Shown piece after piece: positions 21,736-35,342 of a DNA stretch of 64,000 bases. The notes beneath the pieces were generated by a model. That model saw only the letters and a list, made by a program, of their open reading frames with translations, was not told the DNA's origin and ran no database searches. Location: NCBI RefSeq assembly GCF_050947875.1, contig NC_134568.1, positions 194,189,853 to 194,253,852 of the forward strand, written 5' to 3'. The position numbers were made by a program, and so were the translations under genes. How positions within the stretch are numbered: the first letter of the stretch is position 1; each line of letters opens with the position of its first letter. Source of the DNA: Dermacentor variabilis (taxonomy: Eukaryota; Arthropoda; Arachnida; Ixodida; Ixodidae).

Positions 21736-24700
21736 CCAAGGGTGGCTTTATACTAGGGTAAGAAATATACAAAACAATTATATACACACTTTCTGTCATG
21801 AAATGCCTTCAAGATATAATTCAAAGACAACTTTAATGATACCATCTTCTCTTTTACATAATTACTTATATGCAACTGCATGTTATTTGCAGTAGTCGTC
21901 ATTTCGATGCTGTACTATTAGCTTTGTTAACTGTATTACATATGTATGCCATGAGCTATATTAATATACCCATTGCAGGTACCGTAAGCTCTAGAGTAAC
22001 AGAAGCAGCTTTATCTAAGACAGAGAGCTGATGTTCCCTTTATAGGCACTGTGCAAGAGGCCCCACAAGTAAGCAGCCCCAAAGGGAAATAAAAAAAACA
22101 GTTTTAATAACATCAGTACGTCATTCTGACCGTTCGCATAACAACATATCATGTATGTATCTTACCTCCAATTGATATTTGTATACCCATACTGCAGCTT
22201 CAACTAAAATTTCTATTTTTTTAGCATTTCTGGTGAAATCTCTTATATCTTCTTCGTTTTTATTAAAGTGTGTTCACCATTCTTGGTATGTATAGTGTAT
22301 TTCCTTTTCACGCATTGCCAAACCAAAGGATCGTATTTCGCTTGTATACATCATCGGGCCCTATAACGCAAAACTATGCCAATCTGCTTTTATTCCAATT
22401 TCTTGATGTCAAATTTACGTAACCACTGACGCAAGCACCGGGTGTTAACCCGCAGCGTTGTTTGAAAGGCCCAATCAAACTCGCTTCTCGTTTATAAGAA
22501 GTTACTTTCTTTTGCTTTCAAAGCGAATAGCATTGCCTACATTGAGCAGTTTTTTTTACCTAATTGGGTGAGAAGAGGCGAGGAGCACGCTCAAGTGGAG
22601 AGAGCTTCGATGGGGCCGAGTCAGGACAGCGAAAGTAGATAACCAGAGGAGGAGGGTGGTGCCGGCGTCTGCAATCGGTCCCCTTCCCCCTACTTAGCTT
22701 GCGGTGGCTGGTCGAAAATCGCGGCGGCGTGCAACGGAAAGTTAAAAATGGCGCTAAAACGGCTCCTCAGCAACGTAGAGTGGGCAGGGCAATGTCATAT
22801 TTGTGCCGAAAGGTCTCGATAACGTTATACTGCCACGCAAAAACTTTTATTATGCGCAAATAAATCCATGTTACCCGGCAGCTCCGAGTAGCCAGTGCCA
22901 CAGCGATCGGCGGGCAGCCATTCCTTTCGGAATGGTGCAGTCTCCAGCTATTCAGGAACATCTTCAGGTTTGTTCAGCATATTAATGCGTCGTTAACGCG
23001 TACATGTCACTTTGACGCGGTCAAGTTGTTGTGGTTTTGGGACGTCGCGTGAGAGACAGGCAAAGTGGGCTCAGCTCGAAAAAGTATTACCAATAGCAAT
23101 TGGTCAAACGACGCCTTTTTTGCTAATGACGAAAAAGGCGTCGAATGGGATATTATTATTTTTCTTTCGCTCAGGCTAATAATGCATAATCAGTGTGCAC
23201 ATATATCAGATGAAGCGTACGTTTTCGTGGCGGACAGGTGCAGTAGGTGGTGGCTAGAAAACTTTTTGACCAATCGTCGAGGGCTGAGTGCAGAATTGAA
23301 ATAGAAAAGTTTGGAAAGGGTTTACATTATAGCACCCATATTTGCACAACAGCTGTATGGGTTAGCCCTGCGGGTATAAATTTTGTGTAGCGTTGCTGCA
23401 CTGCTCAATCGCTGCTCACATATAATATGTTATGAAACGTAGGCGTGCTGTGTGCAGTGGTATACGTGGTGGATCAAGCTACTCCGCATGTTTGTAAAGA
23501 TTTCCAAGCAGAACCAGCTGTTTTGAAATAAGGTTCTCGATTAGCGGACTGATTGCTGAAAAACGTTCCAGGTGCTGTACACCAGAACATTTTATGGACG
23601 TGCAATGTACACACTGTCAACCAACTGAGATTCGCTGATAAGTGTCGTGGCACATTCATTATTGCCTTAGTCAAGTATGACCTAATTTCATGGACAGGTA
23701 GTTTCGAAAGTAACCAGCGTAGAGCGGAAAATATAGTAGATGAAACAACGGCCTCGGTAAACGCTACGCTTCCCGGGAACGATTGTGCAGAGATTCTTTT
23801 TAAATGTGAGATATGAGCTCCATAGGCCACTCAATTTCACGATAAAGAAAATGAACATGAGCCTTAGACGAGTGTATTTCTAAACATGATGTGTGCTAGC
23901 GAATATGAATAATATTTTATTATGTCAGAATTGAACCTTTTTCTTGTCATCAGGTACTTGATACCAGATGACAAGAGAGGCTGTGGTACAACGCCGATGA
24001 AATACAAAATCGATATTTATAGAAACCGACCGATTCGTCTTCGTAACGGCTACAAATTACTTTTAAACGGTATCATCCAAAGCTGCAGTCTCATGCGCAA
24101 TAGGGTCATTCGCAGATATTCCTATTAATCACCGAAGTGATAACCCATAACTCCCGTTGTTCACAACGGCATTATGCAAGTTCTACGTATTAAGGGTTTA
24201 CGCATGAAAACTTCAGCAACGTGCGAGACGCGGGAAGCGGTATTTCTCAAGTAGCGTGGTGAGTACAGCTCTCCACCCACAGTGTGCCGTATCGAATGAC
24301 TGCTGTATTTCAACAGAGTTGCCACAACGTTCTTTCAAGTACTTTAGCAATTCATGCTTAGCGTTTAAACGCAGAACATGCTGGATGAAACGCGCACGAT
24401 GGAGCCAGGTTGATCATGGTCTCTCGCTTGTCTTTGTGCTAGTTTTGTGCAGCACTTTCGCCTTGAAATGACTTATTTATGTTTTTCTCGTTTTCAGATG
24501 GTTCGCACGACAGACGCACATTTAACATTTATTTTATTGGTGCGCAGTCCCTGGCGGCTGCTCAGCGGCTTAACTAGGCGGCAGTCGGCCTTCATAATCT
24601 AAACCTGCGGTTACGTTCAACGTTAAGACCCTATCGACTAAATCGAACTGAGCGGAATACACTGAGGAGTTAGCTGCCGTTAGCTGAGATATGCAAGGTT

Positions 24701-26640
24701 TTAAATAAGTTAGCAGGATTAATGTGGAACATTACAGCGTTCAGTAGTAGTGCTCGTTTCTGTTACAGGGGCCTTCATGGTAGGAGAACGGGCTGAGTGA
24801 GATTATTGGTCTATGAAGATATTTTGGCAAACATGGACGAGTTCTTTAGCCGCCAAAATAGCGTGCCAGTATGAAGCATCATAAAGACGAATAAGATACC
24901 CTGTGTGATCGTCCAACTAGAGGGATGAAACGAATATTCAATATGGTGATAAATGAGCGACCTGAAAATAAAATAAACACCGATAGTAGGACACAGGATT
25001 AAGACTATAAAGTTGCCTTAAGTACTCGTAGAGAGAGCTGTTGGCAGAGTTTAAATGAAAATATTTCGCGAATGATGAATAGTTTCATGTGCGAGCGCGA
25101 GGACAGGGCGTGAACCTGGAAGAGCTGCTTATAAATATCGATCCCCAGCCCTCCAAATAAGCACAAGTAATAAAAATATAGTCACTTCTCTATTCAGGAA
25201 AGTGGCAGTATGCGTTTGCACGAGTTACCTATTTATGCACATAACGATGAACCAGAACGAGGAACATTACGAGGAGCAAAAATTCAGTTTGTCTCAACGC
25301 ACCGTTGTTTTCAGGACATCGCGACAAAGCTGTCAGCTGCAAAAATCCTCGTGTTGCACCACTTGTGCGCGATACTTCTCCCTCTTCTATGAAAATCCAT
25401 TCGCGGATGCTGAGTCACTCCGTGGACAGCCGTATTTCTAGCGTGCGAGCTGACGTTGGCGTCGACAGAGGTACTGGCCTTAGAGCCGCATAGACACCTG
25501 CTATTATGTAGCCATGGCGCGTTTTTATGGATGACGCCTCTGTTTGATCCGCAATAACGTCAAGGACGCCTCAGCCCTCCACAAAGAGATCACTGAAAGC
25601 ACTTTTCTTGAAACCTGAGTAACACGTTGGAATACTTTGCAAATTCTTGGAAGAAGTTTTTATACTTAATGTATCAACCGAGATATAAAGGGTGCACTGT
25701 CTGACTTCTTCATTCTTACTCAACTCATCGGTTCTGTTGAGCAGAGGTGGCACTGGTATCAATGCTCTGCAAATCACTCTTTTCTTTTTTTCTTCCCGCA
25801 GTGCCATTGTAGGTATCATTCAGGAATTGGCCTTTGACAAAGCAGCCCCATAGCGACAGGGGAGTAGCGACGAGACGGGAGATGCGTTAAAACCGCCTTT
25901 TGCCAGTTTGATAGAAAATTTGTATGAGGCGCTGGCACGGGACATAAGCTGGCAGCCAACTGGCAATTAGAAGAATGGGCAAGGTGTCTGACATTCAAAC
26001 AACCGGCGCAGGACATATGAGGAGCAATAAAAATTTTCTTCGCACTTTGGCGATATCTTGTACTCGCCAACTGGGAGCGCCTTCGTCCATTAGGCTTATC
26101 AGAAATTGTATTCACATCGGCGGCATTGGATGATAAAACAAAAATGAACATGATTTAGAAGTAGGATACTGGACGCGATGCCCGAGTTCACGGTTTGAGG
26201 TTGTCTTAAAAATTACAGGATCTAGTGTCCCCAAATTACCGCAATTGGTTATAGCGGCTGTTCAAGTTTTAGGGTTTTCTTAAAATTAGGCCCTGGGAGG
26301 CACACGAAGACCACATGTGCAAATAAGTTATGTGGCCAGGGCGACACAAAGTGAGATGATAATTATCGCTGTCAGCATTACATTTAACTAACAATAAATA
26401 ATTTCCTTTTTGTTGACTGCAGTTAGTGGGTATGTTTGTAATGAAAAGTAAGAGGCAGGTGGTCTTTCTACACAGTATCAGTTGGAAGAATTCTTCTATA
26501 GCATGTCTGTGCTCCGAGATATCCGACTCCAAATTTTAATTGTCCTTCGCATGCTTATGCATGCAAGAGAGCGAGGATCGACGCATAGCTCCTCCCTGAT
26601 GTGACGCGGCTGTGGCGTGCACCAATTAGTCTGACAGCGG
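21736..26640. other. No gene recognised
   Basis: Nearly 5 kb without a domain, RNA gene or clear repeat boundary. A GC-richer stretch at about 22,560-22,960 stands out and may be a dispersed repeat, but it has no second copy here. Frames such as 23,830-23,474 (minus) have no recognisable homology. Confidence 0.45.
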
Positions 26641-26659
26641 GCCGGAGGCATTGACAAAC

Positions 26660-26960
26660 ATGAAGACTATATGAACTTATAGCCATTGCAGAAAGTGCAC
26701 ATAGCCTCTCATGTTTGAAAAGACGGAGTTCGCAGGGAAAGGTAAAACTAAAATGTAAAAAGAAATAGCACAAGCAATTTATATTTTAAAGGCAGGAAGT
26801 AACTGCGTAGGTGCGCCTTCTCGTGCTTTTTAAAAAAAGAAATAGCCGCTTGCCATGATAGATTATGAATTTCGTCATGTAAAAGTGTACGCATGCCTGT
26901 TCGGGGCAGGATGTAAAAAGGCAGGTGTTCTTGGCAGAAAAGTTCAGCTGATCATCAGCG
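26660..26960 (-). repeat. Dispersed repeat shared with 50.65-50.94 kb
   Basis: It matches 50,648-50,940 over about 290 bp with moderate divergence (shared blocks include gacggagttc, catgtaaaag and gcaggtgttcttggcagaaa). At the second site part of the sequence also occurs inverted, suggesting a fold-back element of which this is a partial copy. No coding capacity was seen. Confidence 0.7.
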
Positions 26961-29401
26961 CCTGTTCTCTGGTGTGTGTTTCTTTGTGTGGTCTTGTTTA
27001 GTCATGCGGTTTCAGGTTAGTTTCAAGTATTCCGTATTACATCAGCAGGACTAGCGGCAACTGATGACAGAGCCTCATAACCGATATCCTAGAGGCTGTA
27101 ATTGAAGCAGGTAGCTAGGTAATGAGACAGGAAATTGGTAAGCGTTTTTAAGCAAGCCAAAGACTCCATTATCAAACGTTAGAGACCGATAATTACGAGC
27201 CGGAAAGAGAAAGTAAAAGAGGCTGGAGTTTCAAGATTGATGAGTAAGCGGACGGCAGCTGAGGGTACGAAAGGATAAAGCGCTGAGAGAGCGAGAGAGA
27301 GACAGAGAAAAGAAGCACTTGGGCATGAAAGAAGTACGAAAGTAGGAAGAACACTAGCGATTCACAGAAATAGAATGTAGCGATTCAGAGATAAATGTGG
27401 CAATGTTCTTATTATTTCAGGTGAGTTACTATCAACGGCGCAGCCTTTCACGGCTGAAAAATAGAATGGCCGTAAAAGTCGATGGAGGGAAAAACCAGAC
27501 ACAAATGACAAAGTACAAGAAGAGATTTTCACACCACAACGACCGGACTATCAACTGAGCTTTATTAGAAACGGCATAGTCCGAGCAAGTCCGGCAGAGC
27601 ATGCGGAACAGCAGCATCACTAATCACAGAGCATTGAAAAGACAAGATATCACATCTATCGTGACCGACCTAAAAAAGCAAATACTTTTTCAGGTAAGCG
27701 CACCGAGGTTGTACTGATGCCGTCGTCACCTAATAAGCTGATGTAGTACCCTTCCAGGATTTCTCGCTGTCCTTTGCCCTTGCCTTTATACCAAGAATCC
27801 TTACATTGCTGAACAATGGGTTACATTGCTCAACAATAGGCTCTTCTTGTCCTTTGTCTTTTGTAACTGTTTTTTCCCTGTAACTATGTACAACTGGCCC
27901 GGATGTCGACCTTTCTATAAAAATCAAGCAACCACTTATAAGCTTATGTGGAGCGTGAAATTCAAAATTGCTGGTGTATATAAGAACAAAATGTGTGGCC
28001 AGTGGCTCACATGGCCAGTTTCACACGTCCTGTACGTTGAATGCGATAATACCGCATTTATTTGAGCTAAAACGCCAGTGTTGGTCAGACAAAGCAATGA
28101 ATTACTGATCGGCATCGTGAGCTACATGACGAGGTCAGCAAAAGTATTTCCGGTGGTTTTTTTTTTTTGTTCATTGCAAGTATATGAAGTCAACATGTCG
28201 TCTTTTATTTGACCAGGATTTCAGAGGGGACTCGGTTAGTATAGAAGCGGAACGCATTGTCACTTTCGGAGACTCACATGTAAAAAAAGCCCTTATTGTC
28301 ATTGCCACGTAAGGATTTTTACTTTACGCTTTTTACTTTGTATTGTTACTTTGTACCTCTTCTGATATGATACATAACATGTTGGGCGATAAGTAGGTAG
28401 TTCCTGAAAATAAAGAACTTTGTTGAAAGTAGCGCTGTATGTGTAATTTTGTGTCTTGTTTTAGCCATATTCTAGCGTGCGCTAGACTTCCATAGAAAAA
28501 AATTGAAATTGGTAAGTTCATAAAGTAACGCAGATGTAAAAAAGCTGCATGTGAAACTGAAGGAATCACATCCAGCACACGTCTTTCGTCCTGCACTCAA
28601 GTGGGCCACTGACACATGACTGTTATTTATACTAAACGCGAACGGCGACCGTTGCCTGTAAGGACTGTTTTCTGTCGAACTCTAGAATACTAACATAATG
28701 CTAACCAATCCATAACAAATGTGATCTCGAAAACTTGATAATTCACATGCCAATCCCTCTTAGAATCAGACTGTTCATAAATTGAATTAAAAAACATGCA
28801 TTCTTTGAAGCAGTGACTGGCTTTCTTTGCCTCGCTGTCAATTACGCACAAAAGCAAGTCAGATATATTCGTTCTTTTGAAGGAAATTATGTGGACACTT
28901 GTCAGGGCATATCTACTTGATCGTCTTGCATCTCATTGCTCAATGATGGTTACAAAGACGGGCTCTCGCAGTAACTATCTCGATGATATTGGTTTCGACG
29001 TCATGGGCTGTGGTCACTGCAACACGAATGCAGGTACCCCCGTCTCTTCTTCCCGCGTCCTTCCCGTCTCATATTTGCTTCTCCTGGTTAATGAGCTCAC
29101 CAATAAGTTTCCGTACCACTAAGGCGGGGAGATGGCTCACAGTTGCCATGTCGCTGAATCCAGGATGCCATGAAATATGCATAACAAAATGTTTTCAGCT
29201 ACAACTCCTACGTTAAAAAAGTCAGAGTTTAAAAAGCACGCGACTGTACTACTGGCCTGTCTCTTTTCTCTGGGGCCTGCCCTGTACACACCGATTTATT
29301 ATACCCAGTGCAACCTTCTGATTGGCCTATTATCAGCGTTTATGCGCACCTTGTATATTGGGACAATTTTACATTGCTTTGCTCCAGATTTCTTATTCAG
29401 A
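26961..29401. other. No gene recognised
   Basis: AT-rich, short frames only. It contains a small GA-rich patch near 27,290 and a poly(T) run near 28,160. Nothing else can be supported. Confidence 0.45.
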
Positions 29402-29413
29402 TCCACAAATCTT

Positions 29414-29654
29414 GTAAATTAAATTCTATGGTTTTACGTGCGAAAACCACGCTCTAATTATGAGGCGCGCGGTAATGGGCGACTCCAGATTAATTTCGAC
29501 CACCTGGAGTTCTGTAACGTGTCCCCAATGCACGGGACATGGGCGTTCTCGCATTTTGCCCTCATATATATGCGGTCGCCGTGGCCGGGATTCGATACCG
29601 CGACCTCGTGCTTACAGCAGTGCAACACCATAGCCGCTAAGCCACCACGACGGG
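29414..29654 (-). mobile_element. tRNA-derived SINE, copy 2
   Basis: Same family and orientation as 21,486-21,723: on the minus strand it starts cccgtcgtggtggcttagcg and includes gcggtatcgaatcccggcca at the B box. It is flanked by tccacaaatctt at 29,402-29,413 and 29,655-29,666, a perfect 12-bp target duplication. More diverged than copy 1 in the body. Confidence 0.9.
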
Positions 29655-29666
29655 TCCACAAATCTT

Positions 29667-30944
29667 TTCTTTCATAAGAATTTTGTCACTGTCCAAAACT
29701 TTAATAATCAGTAATGTAGTTTTCAAGAACGTCAGTTACTGTGTTTAGCAATCCACTGCGAATTCATTTTCGAACGCCGCCAACACCAATAGGGCTGCAC
29801 GAGTTTGATCACCACCTAGGTGATTAACTATTGCGAACACTGCTGCAAGACTGAGCCGTGTTTTCAGCGCCCAGATATGTAATCAAGGTATGCTTGTCTT
29901 TCACCGGTTACAAAGAGAATGCTTTGTATGCATGTGTGTGATAGGGACAGGTTCACGTAAATTGGACTCGTGCACAGCGCTATCGGCCCGTGCTTCATCG
30001 GACGATTCACTTTCGCATCGATTCTCATCCCTTGTTTGGGAAAGCTGCTTCGTCCGGCACAACCCGGAGAATCATAGGATGGTGCTTCGCTGTTGACTTT
30101 TCATTAAGCGCGCTTCAGCTTGTTTGAGCAGAATTCAGTGGAACTTGTAAATTTCGCATGTGTGTTTGAACGCTCCTAATATTTGCATTTCTATCTTAAG
30201 CGAGCGTCGGCCGTGATTGCGAGAAGGGAGAGCCGGGCTGCCGACGCGAAATTCAGAGCTGTCACATTAGAAAAAGATTAGATCAAGGACTTGCTGAGAT
30301 GTGTCTAGGACATTCGTTTTGTTTATTTCTCGTTTGTGTGATTACTATTAGAGTGCAGCCATACAGCTTCTTTAGCGGCATGAAGGAAACGAGAGGAACA
30401 AAGAGAAAAATAGCATTGCTGGCGGATGCTCTTGTATCTTTTGGTGTGAGATGGTCGTAAAACACCAAACGAAAAGAACATGAAAGACGTGCTTTCATTC
30501 TCTGATGCAGACTAGTACCCTTTTTTTTCGTGTAAAAGAATATAAAAGGTCACCGGCCTGCGCGGCAGACGCAGCACAGTCACAGCGTTAACTGGAGGAG
30601 CGGCTCCATCAGATGTCCATTTTTGGCACCACGCACTACAGCGTCTTTGCGGCTAAGTCTCTTCGCGTCGGTTTCACGAGAACGATCTGATCTGCCCACC
30701 AGGCGTCGACGGCGAGCTGCGGCTTGTCCGGAAATCTGCCCAGCGGTCTGCTAAGCTCGATGTTGCCTGGTTGCAGCTGCGCGCGTAGCTTTACGATTCG
30801 CTTCTTCAGAAGCGGTTCGTACCTTGCGAGGAGGCGTCATAACGTGTACCGAACAGTAAACACAGGTATACAGACTACGTGGCGCACATGTCACATTCCT
30901 TGGCCCGTGGCATGGTACGTTGTTATTGTTGTTGTTGTTGAGGA
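29667..30944. other. No gene recognised; isolated TATA box
   Basis: No domain in any frame. At 30,541 a strong TATA-like tataaaagg is followed by GC-rich sequence to about 30,890, which could be the promoter of a gene or an LTR fragment, but no partner repeat or coding sequence supports this. A (TTG)n patch lies at 30,920-30,940. Confidence 0.35.
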
Positions 30945-32327
30945 TGATGATGATTTATTGGCATTCCCTTCGAAATGGCGCGGTGACAAATAGTTACCTA
31001 GCCTGCTTGAGTTAACCAGGTTCAGCTACATGCAGCATACAACTGCTATATGCAACTGCTACATGTCGGGACACCTGGCGAAATATAACGGAACTGCAAT
31101 CCAAACTTTGTACGTATGGACGCTGAGCGGCGCGCATGTCACATGCGTGTCAAATGGCACGATACGATGCTAATGATGATAATCATGTTTTCATGGCGTT
31201 CCCTTTGGAACAGGATGGTGACAGTCCCCTAGCATGGCTGAATTTGTTAGGCATGCTATGCATTCTTTTTATCACATAAATATTTGTACATTTTCACAAT
31301 AGTCTTTTTCTTCCTCAAGAATTCTATATCTCCCTTGTACTGCTACATGGCGTGCTACGTGGTCTAATAATATCCAACTGCAGCGAAAAGGGCACACGTA
31401 TAGATGCTGCCCGGCGCGCATCTAGCGTCGAAAGGCAAGTTGCACGATGTGATGCTAATGGTGCTAATGATGATGATTTATTGGCATCCCCCTTCGAACG
31501 CTGCGGTGACATAGTCACCTAGCAAGCTTTATTTGACAAGTGGCACAATACGATGCTAATGATGGTGATGATGATGATAATTTATCGGCATCCCGTTTGA
31601 AACGGGGCGGTGACATAGTCACCTAGCCAGCCTGATTTAATCAGGTAGACAATGTATGTTTTCTAGCATTCTTGTATACATCTCTGTAAACTTCTTTTTG
31701 TTCTTCAAACCTTCTGAAATACCTTGTAGCGTTAGCTGTGCATCTGCTACATGGCGTTCTACCTGATGTAATAATATGCAACTGCAGTGCAAAATGCGCA
31801 CGTATTGACGCTACGCGGCGCGCTTGTCATATCGCGTGTCTCCTCACGTGCTAGGACGCGTTATATGGCATTTTCCCGTTGCCCGCTAGCAAGCGCTGGC
31901 CTGGCTCAGTATAACAAGATCATAGTACGGAGAACCGTCAGCTGTTCGCTGACTACAAGTCATAAGTATTTCGGCACGTGCAACAACATTTCCAGCCTTG
32001 GAACCCACTCCGGTACGTACGTCTGCTCCCTCTGCACGTCGACGAAATGGGAGACAGATTCCCAAAAAATATCCTCGAAAGGGTCCAGCATCGATATCTG
32101 CATTGTGTACAGTAGTCCGAGTTCACCATATGCTGTGCAGGCCCAGGATCATAACAGGATCAAAAGGCACGCCATCATCATTTTTGACCGTGAGATAACG
32201 GATTTTATACGGACTTAACGGCAACTCGTTTTTCAGAGTTCTCTGTAACATGTAAGATGTCTCTAAGATGTTAATCTGTTCTTATGAGCTAAACCCTGTG
32301 TCAAGCGACGCAATAAAGAAAAAGCTG

Positions 32328-32420
32328 GCGTGGCTCAAGGCTAGAGCAGCTGACTCTCACGCAGCGGGCTGGGGTTCGGTCCCGGCGGGAAGTGGGTCTT
32401 TTTTTTTCTTATCCCCGGCG
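32328..32420 (+). mobile_element. tRNA-like SINE head
   Basis: gctggcgtggctcaaggcta (A-box region) is followed 35 bp later by ggggttcggtccc (B-box-like), then a T-rich stretch. This is the layout of a tRNA-derived SINE promoter. A related copy is at 33.1 kb. It is not a functional tRNA, because cloverleaf pairing is poor. Confidence 0.55.
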
Positions 32421-32654
32421 ATAGCTGCTGCTACCATCGACAACCGAACCGGCTGTTGGAATGAACCTATAACAGCTTACGCTGTAACAAAACTTCTGTA
32501 TTTATCCTCCGTATTACTACGACATCAGTTACGTGCTCAAAGTCGAGTTTGCCTTGTCCGTACATTCCGTTACGCTGACGATGACACTTGTCCGTAGAGC
32601 GAGGGGGCCGCCATTCTACTCCGGCTGCAACTGCGCAAGTGGCGGCTGCGCGCG

Positions 32655-32755
32655 GTCGCATTATTGCGATATCAATTATATGGACACTCCAGGTGCATTT
32701 CTGCCGTCAGCGTCGCCGTGAGGTTCCGTATAAAGTGCAAGGGCGATAAAATTAC
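32655..32755 (+). repeat. Short dispersed repeat, copies at 44.1 and 11.0 kb
   Basis: The order ggacactccaggtgcattt, gccgtgaggttccgtataaa, gtgcaagggcgata matches the reverse complement of 44,049-44,176 and, in part, 11,008-11,060. Non-coding. Confidence 0.65.
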
Positions 32756-33111
32756 CTAGCCAGTTTGATTTGACAAGTGGCACAATACGATGCTAATGGT
32801 GTTTTATTGGCATCGCCTTGCAAACGCAGGGCGGACATAGTCACCTAGCCAGCTTAATGTAATCAGGTAGAATATATACCTTTTTTGGAGCATTATATAC
32901 ATCCATCTTCCTTAAGCTTCTTTTTGTTTCGGAAATCTTTAACTGCCTTGTACGGCTACCTGCCCATCTGCTACATGGCGTTCTACCTTTTGAGTAATAT
33001 GCAAGTGCGAAGCAAAATGTGCAATTACCGACAATACGCGGCGCGCATCTCATATCGCCTGTCCCCTCGCGCGCTAGGACGGGTTATAGGGCCTTTTCCC
33101 GCTGCATGCTA

Positions 33112-33365
33112 GCAAGCGCTGGTGTTGGTAGAGCAGCTGATCCTCACGCAGCGGGCCCGGGGCTCGACGCCGGCCGGAAGTGGGAATTCTTACGCGATAG
33201 CGTTAACGGCCCCGTGTCGCAGAAAATTTGGCGTCGGGCATCGTTTCGGCAAAAAGAATATCGAACTGCACATACCCAACCACGCAGGCCTTCCATATGG
33301 CGCAAGGAAGTTACTGCACAAATGGAATTTCTCAAGAAAAAATCGTAAAGTACGATTTACACACA
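33112..33365 (+). mobile_element. tRNA-like SINE, second copy
   Basis: Starts gcgctggtgttggtagagca, with a B-box-like ggggctcgacgcc about 35 bp later, then cgatagcgttaacggccccg and a body reaching about 33,365. It corresponds to the head at 32,328 but keeps a longer body. It is the right-hand end of the duplicated composite. Confidence 0.55.
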
Positions 33366-33369
33366 ACCT

Positions 33370-33930
33370 GCAGACATGATAGCGTAGGATTCTAATTTCA
33401 ATTTATCATCACATTGCAGCTTGGCCTCCTCTTTATAGAACTTGTCGAGGGATCAAATACACAAATAATAGCTGCAAACAAATTGTTGAACGCTACGCCC
33501 TGTCAAGACAAGTAATCTATATAATTTTTCATCAAAGATTGCACTCGTATGTCCCAAAAATTGTGCCTGAAATAACTGATATCAGTGCTTCCATGTTTTT
33601 GGTCTATTTAATAATAAAAGAAAATATCACACGAACTTTAGAACTATATCAGTTAGAAACCAGCAAAGCAGTGCATGCCGCTGACATGAATAATGTAAAC
33701 GCCATGAAATGAAGAAGTTGAGGACAAATATTTTAATAAAACTTTTTCATTCAAGAACCTTGTTTACATTTTTGTACATATGCAACGGCCAGGGAATAAT
33801 CTCAATGACTCTGTCCTTCGATCGAATGCATTGCGCAGGAGGAGCTCTCACGGGCCGGGTATTGTGAGTAATTGCACAGAAATTATAGTCGCAACAAAGA
33901 GCACATATAAAAAGCAGGAGTTCTGCAAAA
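33370..33930. other. No gene recognised
   Basis: AT-rich, no domain and no repeat partner in the window. It ends at the left inverted repeat of the split mariner. Confidence 0.5.
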
Positions 33931-33932
33931 TA

Positions 33933-34636
33933 TACGAGGGTGAGCCAAATGAAAGTAAACCAATGCGAATATATGACAAACAGGGCACTTCATTTAAAAG
34001 TAGTCTCCATGAGCATTGAGACATTTGTCCCACTGACTAACGAGTTACGTGATTCCCGTCTCATAAAGCTCCTTGGATTGCTACTTTAAAGACCCTGTAA
34101 CTGACTCCTTCACGTCATTGTCCGCCATGAACCTGGTTCCCTTGAGCTGTTTCTCAATTGGCCGAAATTGTGGAAGTCACAAGGCGACAGGTCTAGGCTG
34201 TATGTCGGATGTTGCAGCATTTCCCACTTGAATTTTGCCAGTTGTGCGTTACTCCCATCAAGTACGTGGGGACGGGCATTGTCGTGGAGCAAGATGATCC
34301 CATTAGTCAATTTTCCACGTCGTTTGTTCTTGATTGCGACACGCAGTCGATCCGGCGTTTCACAATATCGGGAAGGATTGACAGTCTCTCCAGGTTTAGC
34401 AAATTCGATCAGTAGTGGCCGCTGATGATCGAAAAAAAAAAGTCAACAACACCTTTCCGACGGAAATGACGGCCTTTGCTTTCTTTGGGGAATACTGCCA
34501 CTGTAAGCATTGCCGTCGTGTTTCAGGCTCGTAATAGTGGCACCATGATTTGTCCCCGGTGACAATTGCAGACAAGAAGTCGTCACCCTCATTGTGAAAT
34601 TGTGACACCCGATCATAAGAGCCAATGCTTCTTATG
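33933..34636 (-). pseudogene. Mariner transposase, C-terminal half (split element)
   Basis: Minus strand: FHNEGDDFLSAIVTGDKSW (first catalytic Asp, about 34,550), HDNARPH at 34,286-34,266 (second Asp) and LSPCDFHNF with the third Asp at 34,178. Exactly 34 residues separate the last two, the DD34D spacing of mariners. Stops and frameshifts make it dead. The 3' inverted repeat is tacgagggtgagccaaatga from 33,933. The coding breaks off at about 34,636, just where the half at 43.07-43.64 kb would continue. Together they make about 1.27 kb, a normal mariner length, so this is one element split by 8.4 kb of later insertions. Confidence 0.85.
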
Positions 34637-35342
34637 TATTGTGGTGCAAGGGCCAAGTATGGCCAAAGAGCGCCAGGCCAATGGTAATGAGTTCAAAATG
34701 AAGCAATAAATTACGAGCAATGAATATGACGGGGCTGTAAAGGGGCCTACAGGACGGTCGCTGTAAATTGCGTAAGGGCTACATGTAATAAAACTATGAC
34801 GATGACTATGAAGCGTGCCAAGGATGCGAAAGATGCATTGTTAAAGAATTACAATGTTCTAAAATTGGTCGCAGGTTAAAAATTCCGAAAAGCAGTACTG
34901 CGCAAAACAGCTGCCCTTGAAGCACAATGACCTTAAAGGGATACGGACACAAAAATTGGTGGGTGGTTTTCTGCGTCAGAACAAAAGTTGAGCTGTTAAA
35001 AATGACGAATACAACAAGCTGCTTAGAAAAAAAGAACGAGAAACACCTTTATTTTGCGATTTTCTGTTACGCCTTGCCTCCAAGCGGCCGCCGGGAGAAG
35101 CTGAAACTTGACGTCATGACACCCCCGCGTGCCCGCGCGCGCGCGGCCAAGGTCAGCTACAGCCGGCGCAGTCTTTCCGGAGTGTCGGTCCCTTGCAGCG
35201 TTTGTTTATCGCCGTCGGCTATGCTCGCATGTGGTCTGTCTGACACATTATCCCCGTCAGCGCTCCATGCAGGGGGTGCATCTTACACGCGTGTTCGTAC
35301 GGTCGTCGATCGGTATTGAAGCATTCTTCGTAGCGGAAGAAA

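Larger units (their letters stand above)
30945..33128. repeat. Degenerate tandem array, unit ~235-285 bp
   Basis: Units begin with gatgatgat plus tttattggcat, continue through ggtgacatagtcacctagcc, and end with acgctg..cggcgcgc, then ggcacgatacgatgctaat. I place units at 30,945-31,177, 31,178-31,460, 31,461-31,554 (internally deleted), 31,555-31,915 and 32,792-33,128. The last two also share the same right flank (ctaggacg, then gctagcaagcgctgg) and the same left junction, so a composite of about 1.23 kb was duplicated. Unrelated material at 31,916-32,750 interrupts the array. The unit has no coding capacity. Confidence 0.75.

Noticed and set aside
30945..31650. Serial 5'-truncated LINE 3' ends with GATGAT tails
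   Set aside because: Considered first, but the units also share their distal ends in tandem order, which fits a tandem array better.
32328..33190. Functional tRNA genes
   Set aside because: A- and B-box-like motifs are present, but cloverleaf pairing is poor and the segments continue into SINE bodies.
34640..34930. A separate SINE beside the mariner half
   Set aside because: Its sequence is better explained as the 3' UTR of the minus-strand I-type LINE, ending at the mariner break, with the inverted-repeat element inserted in it.
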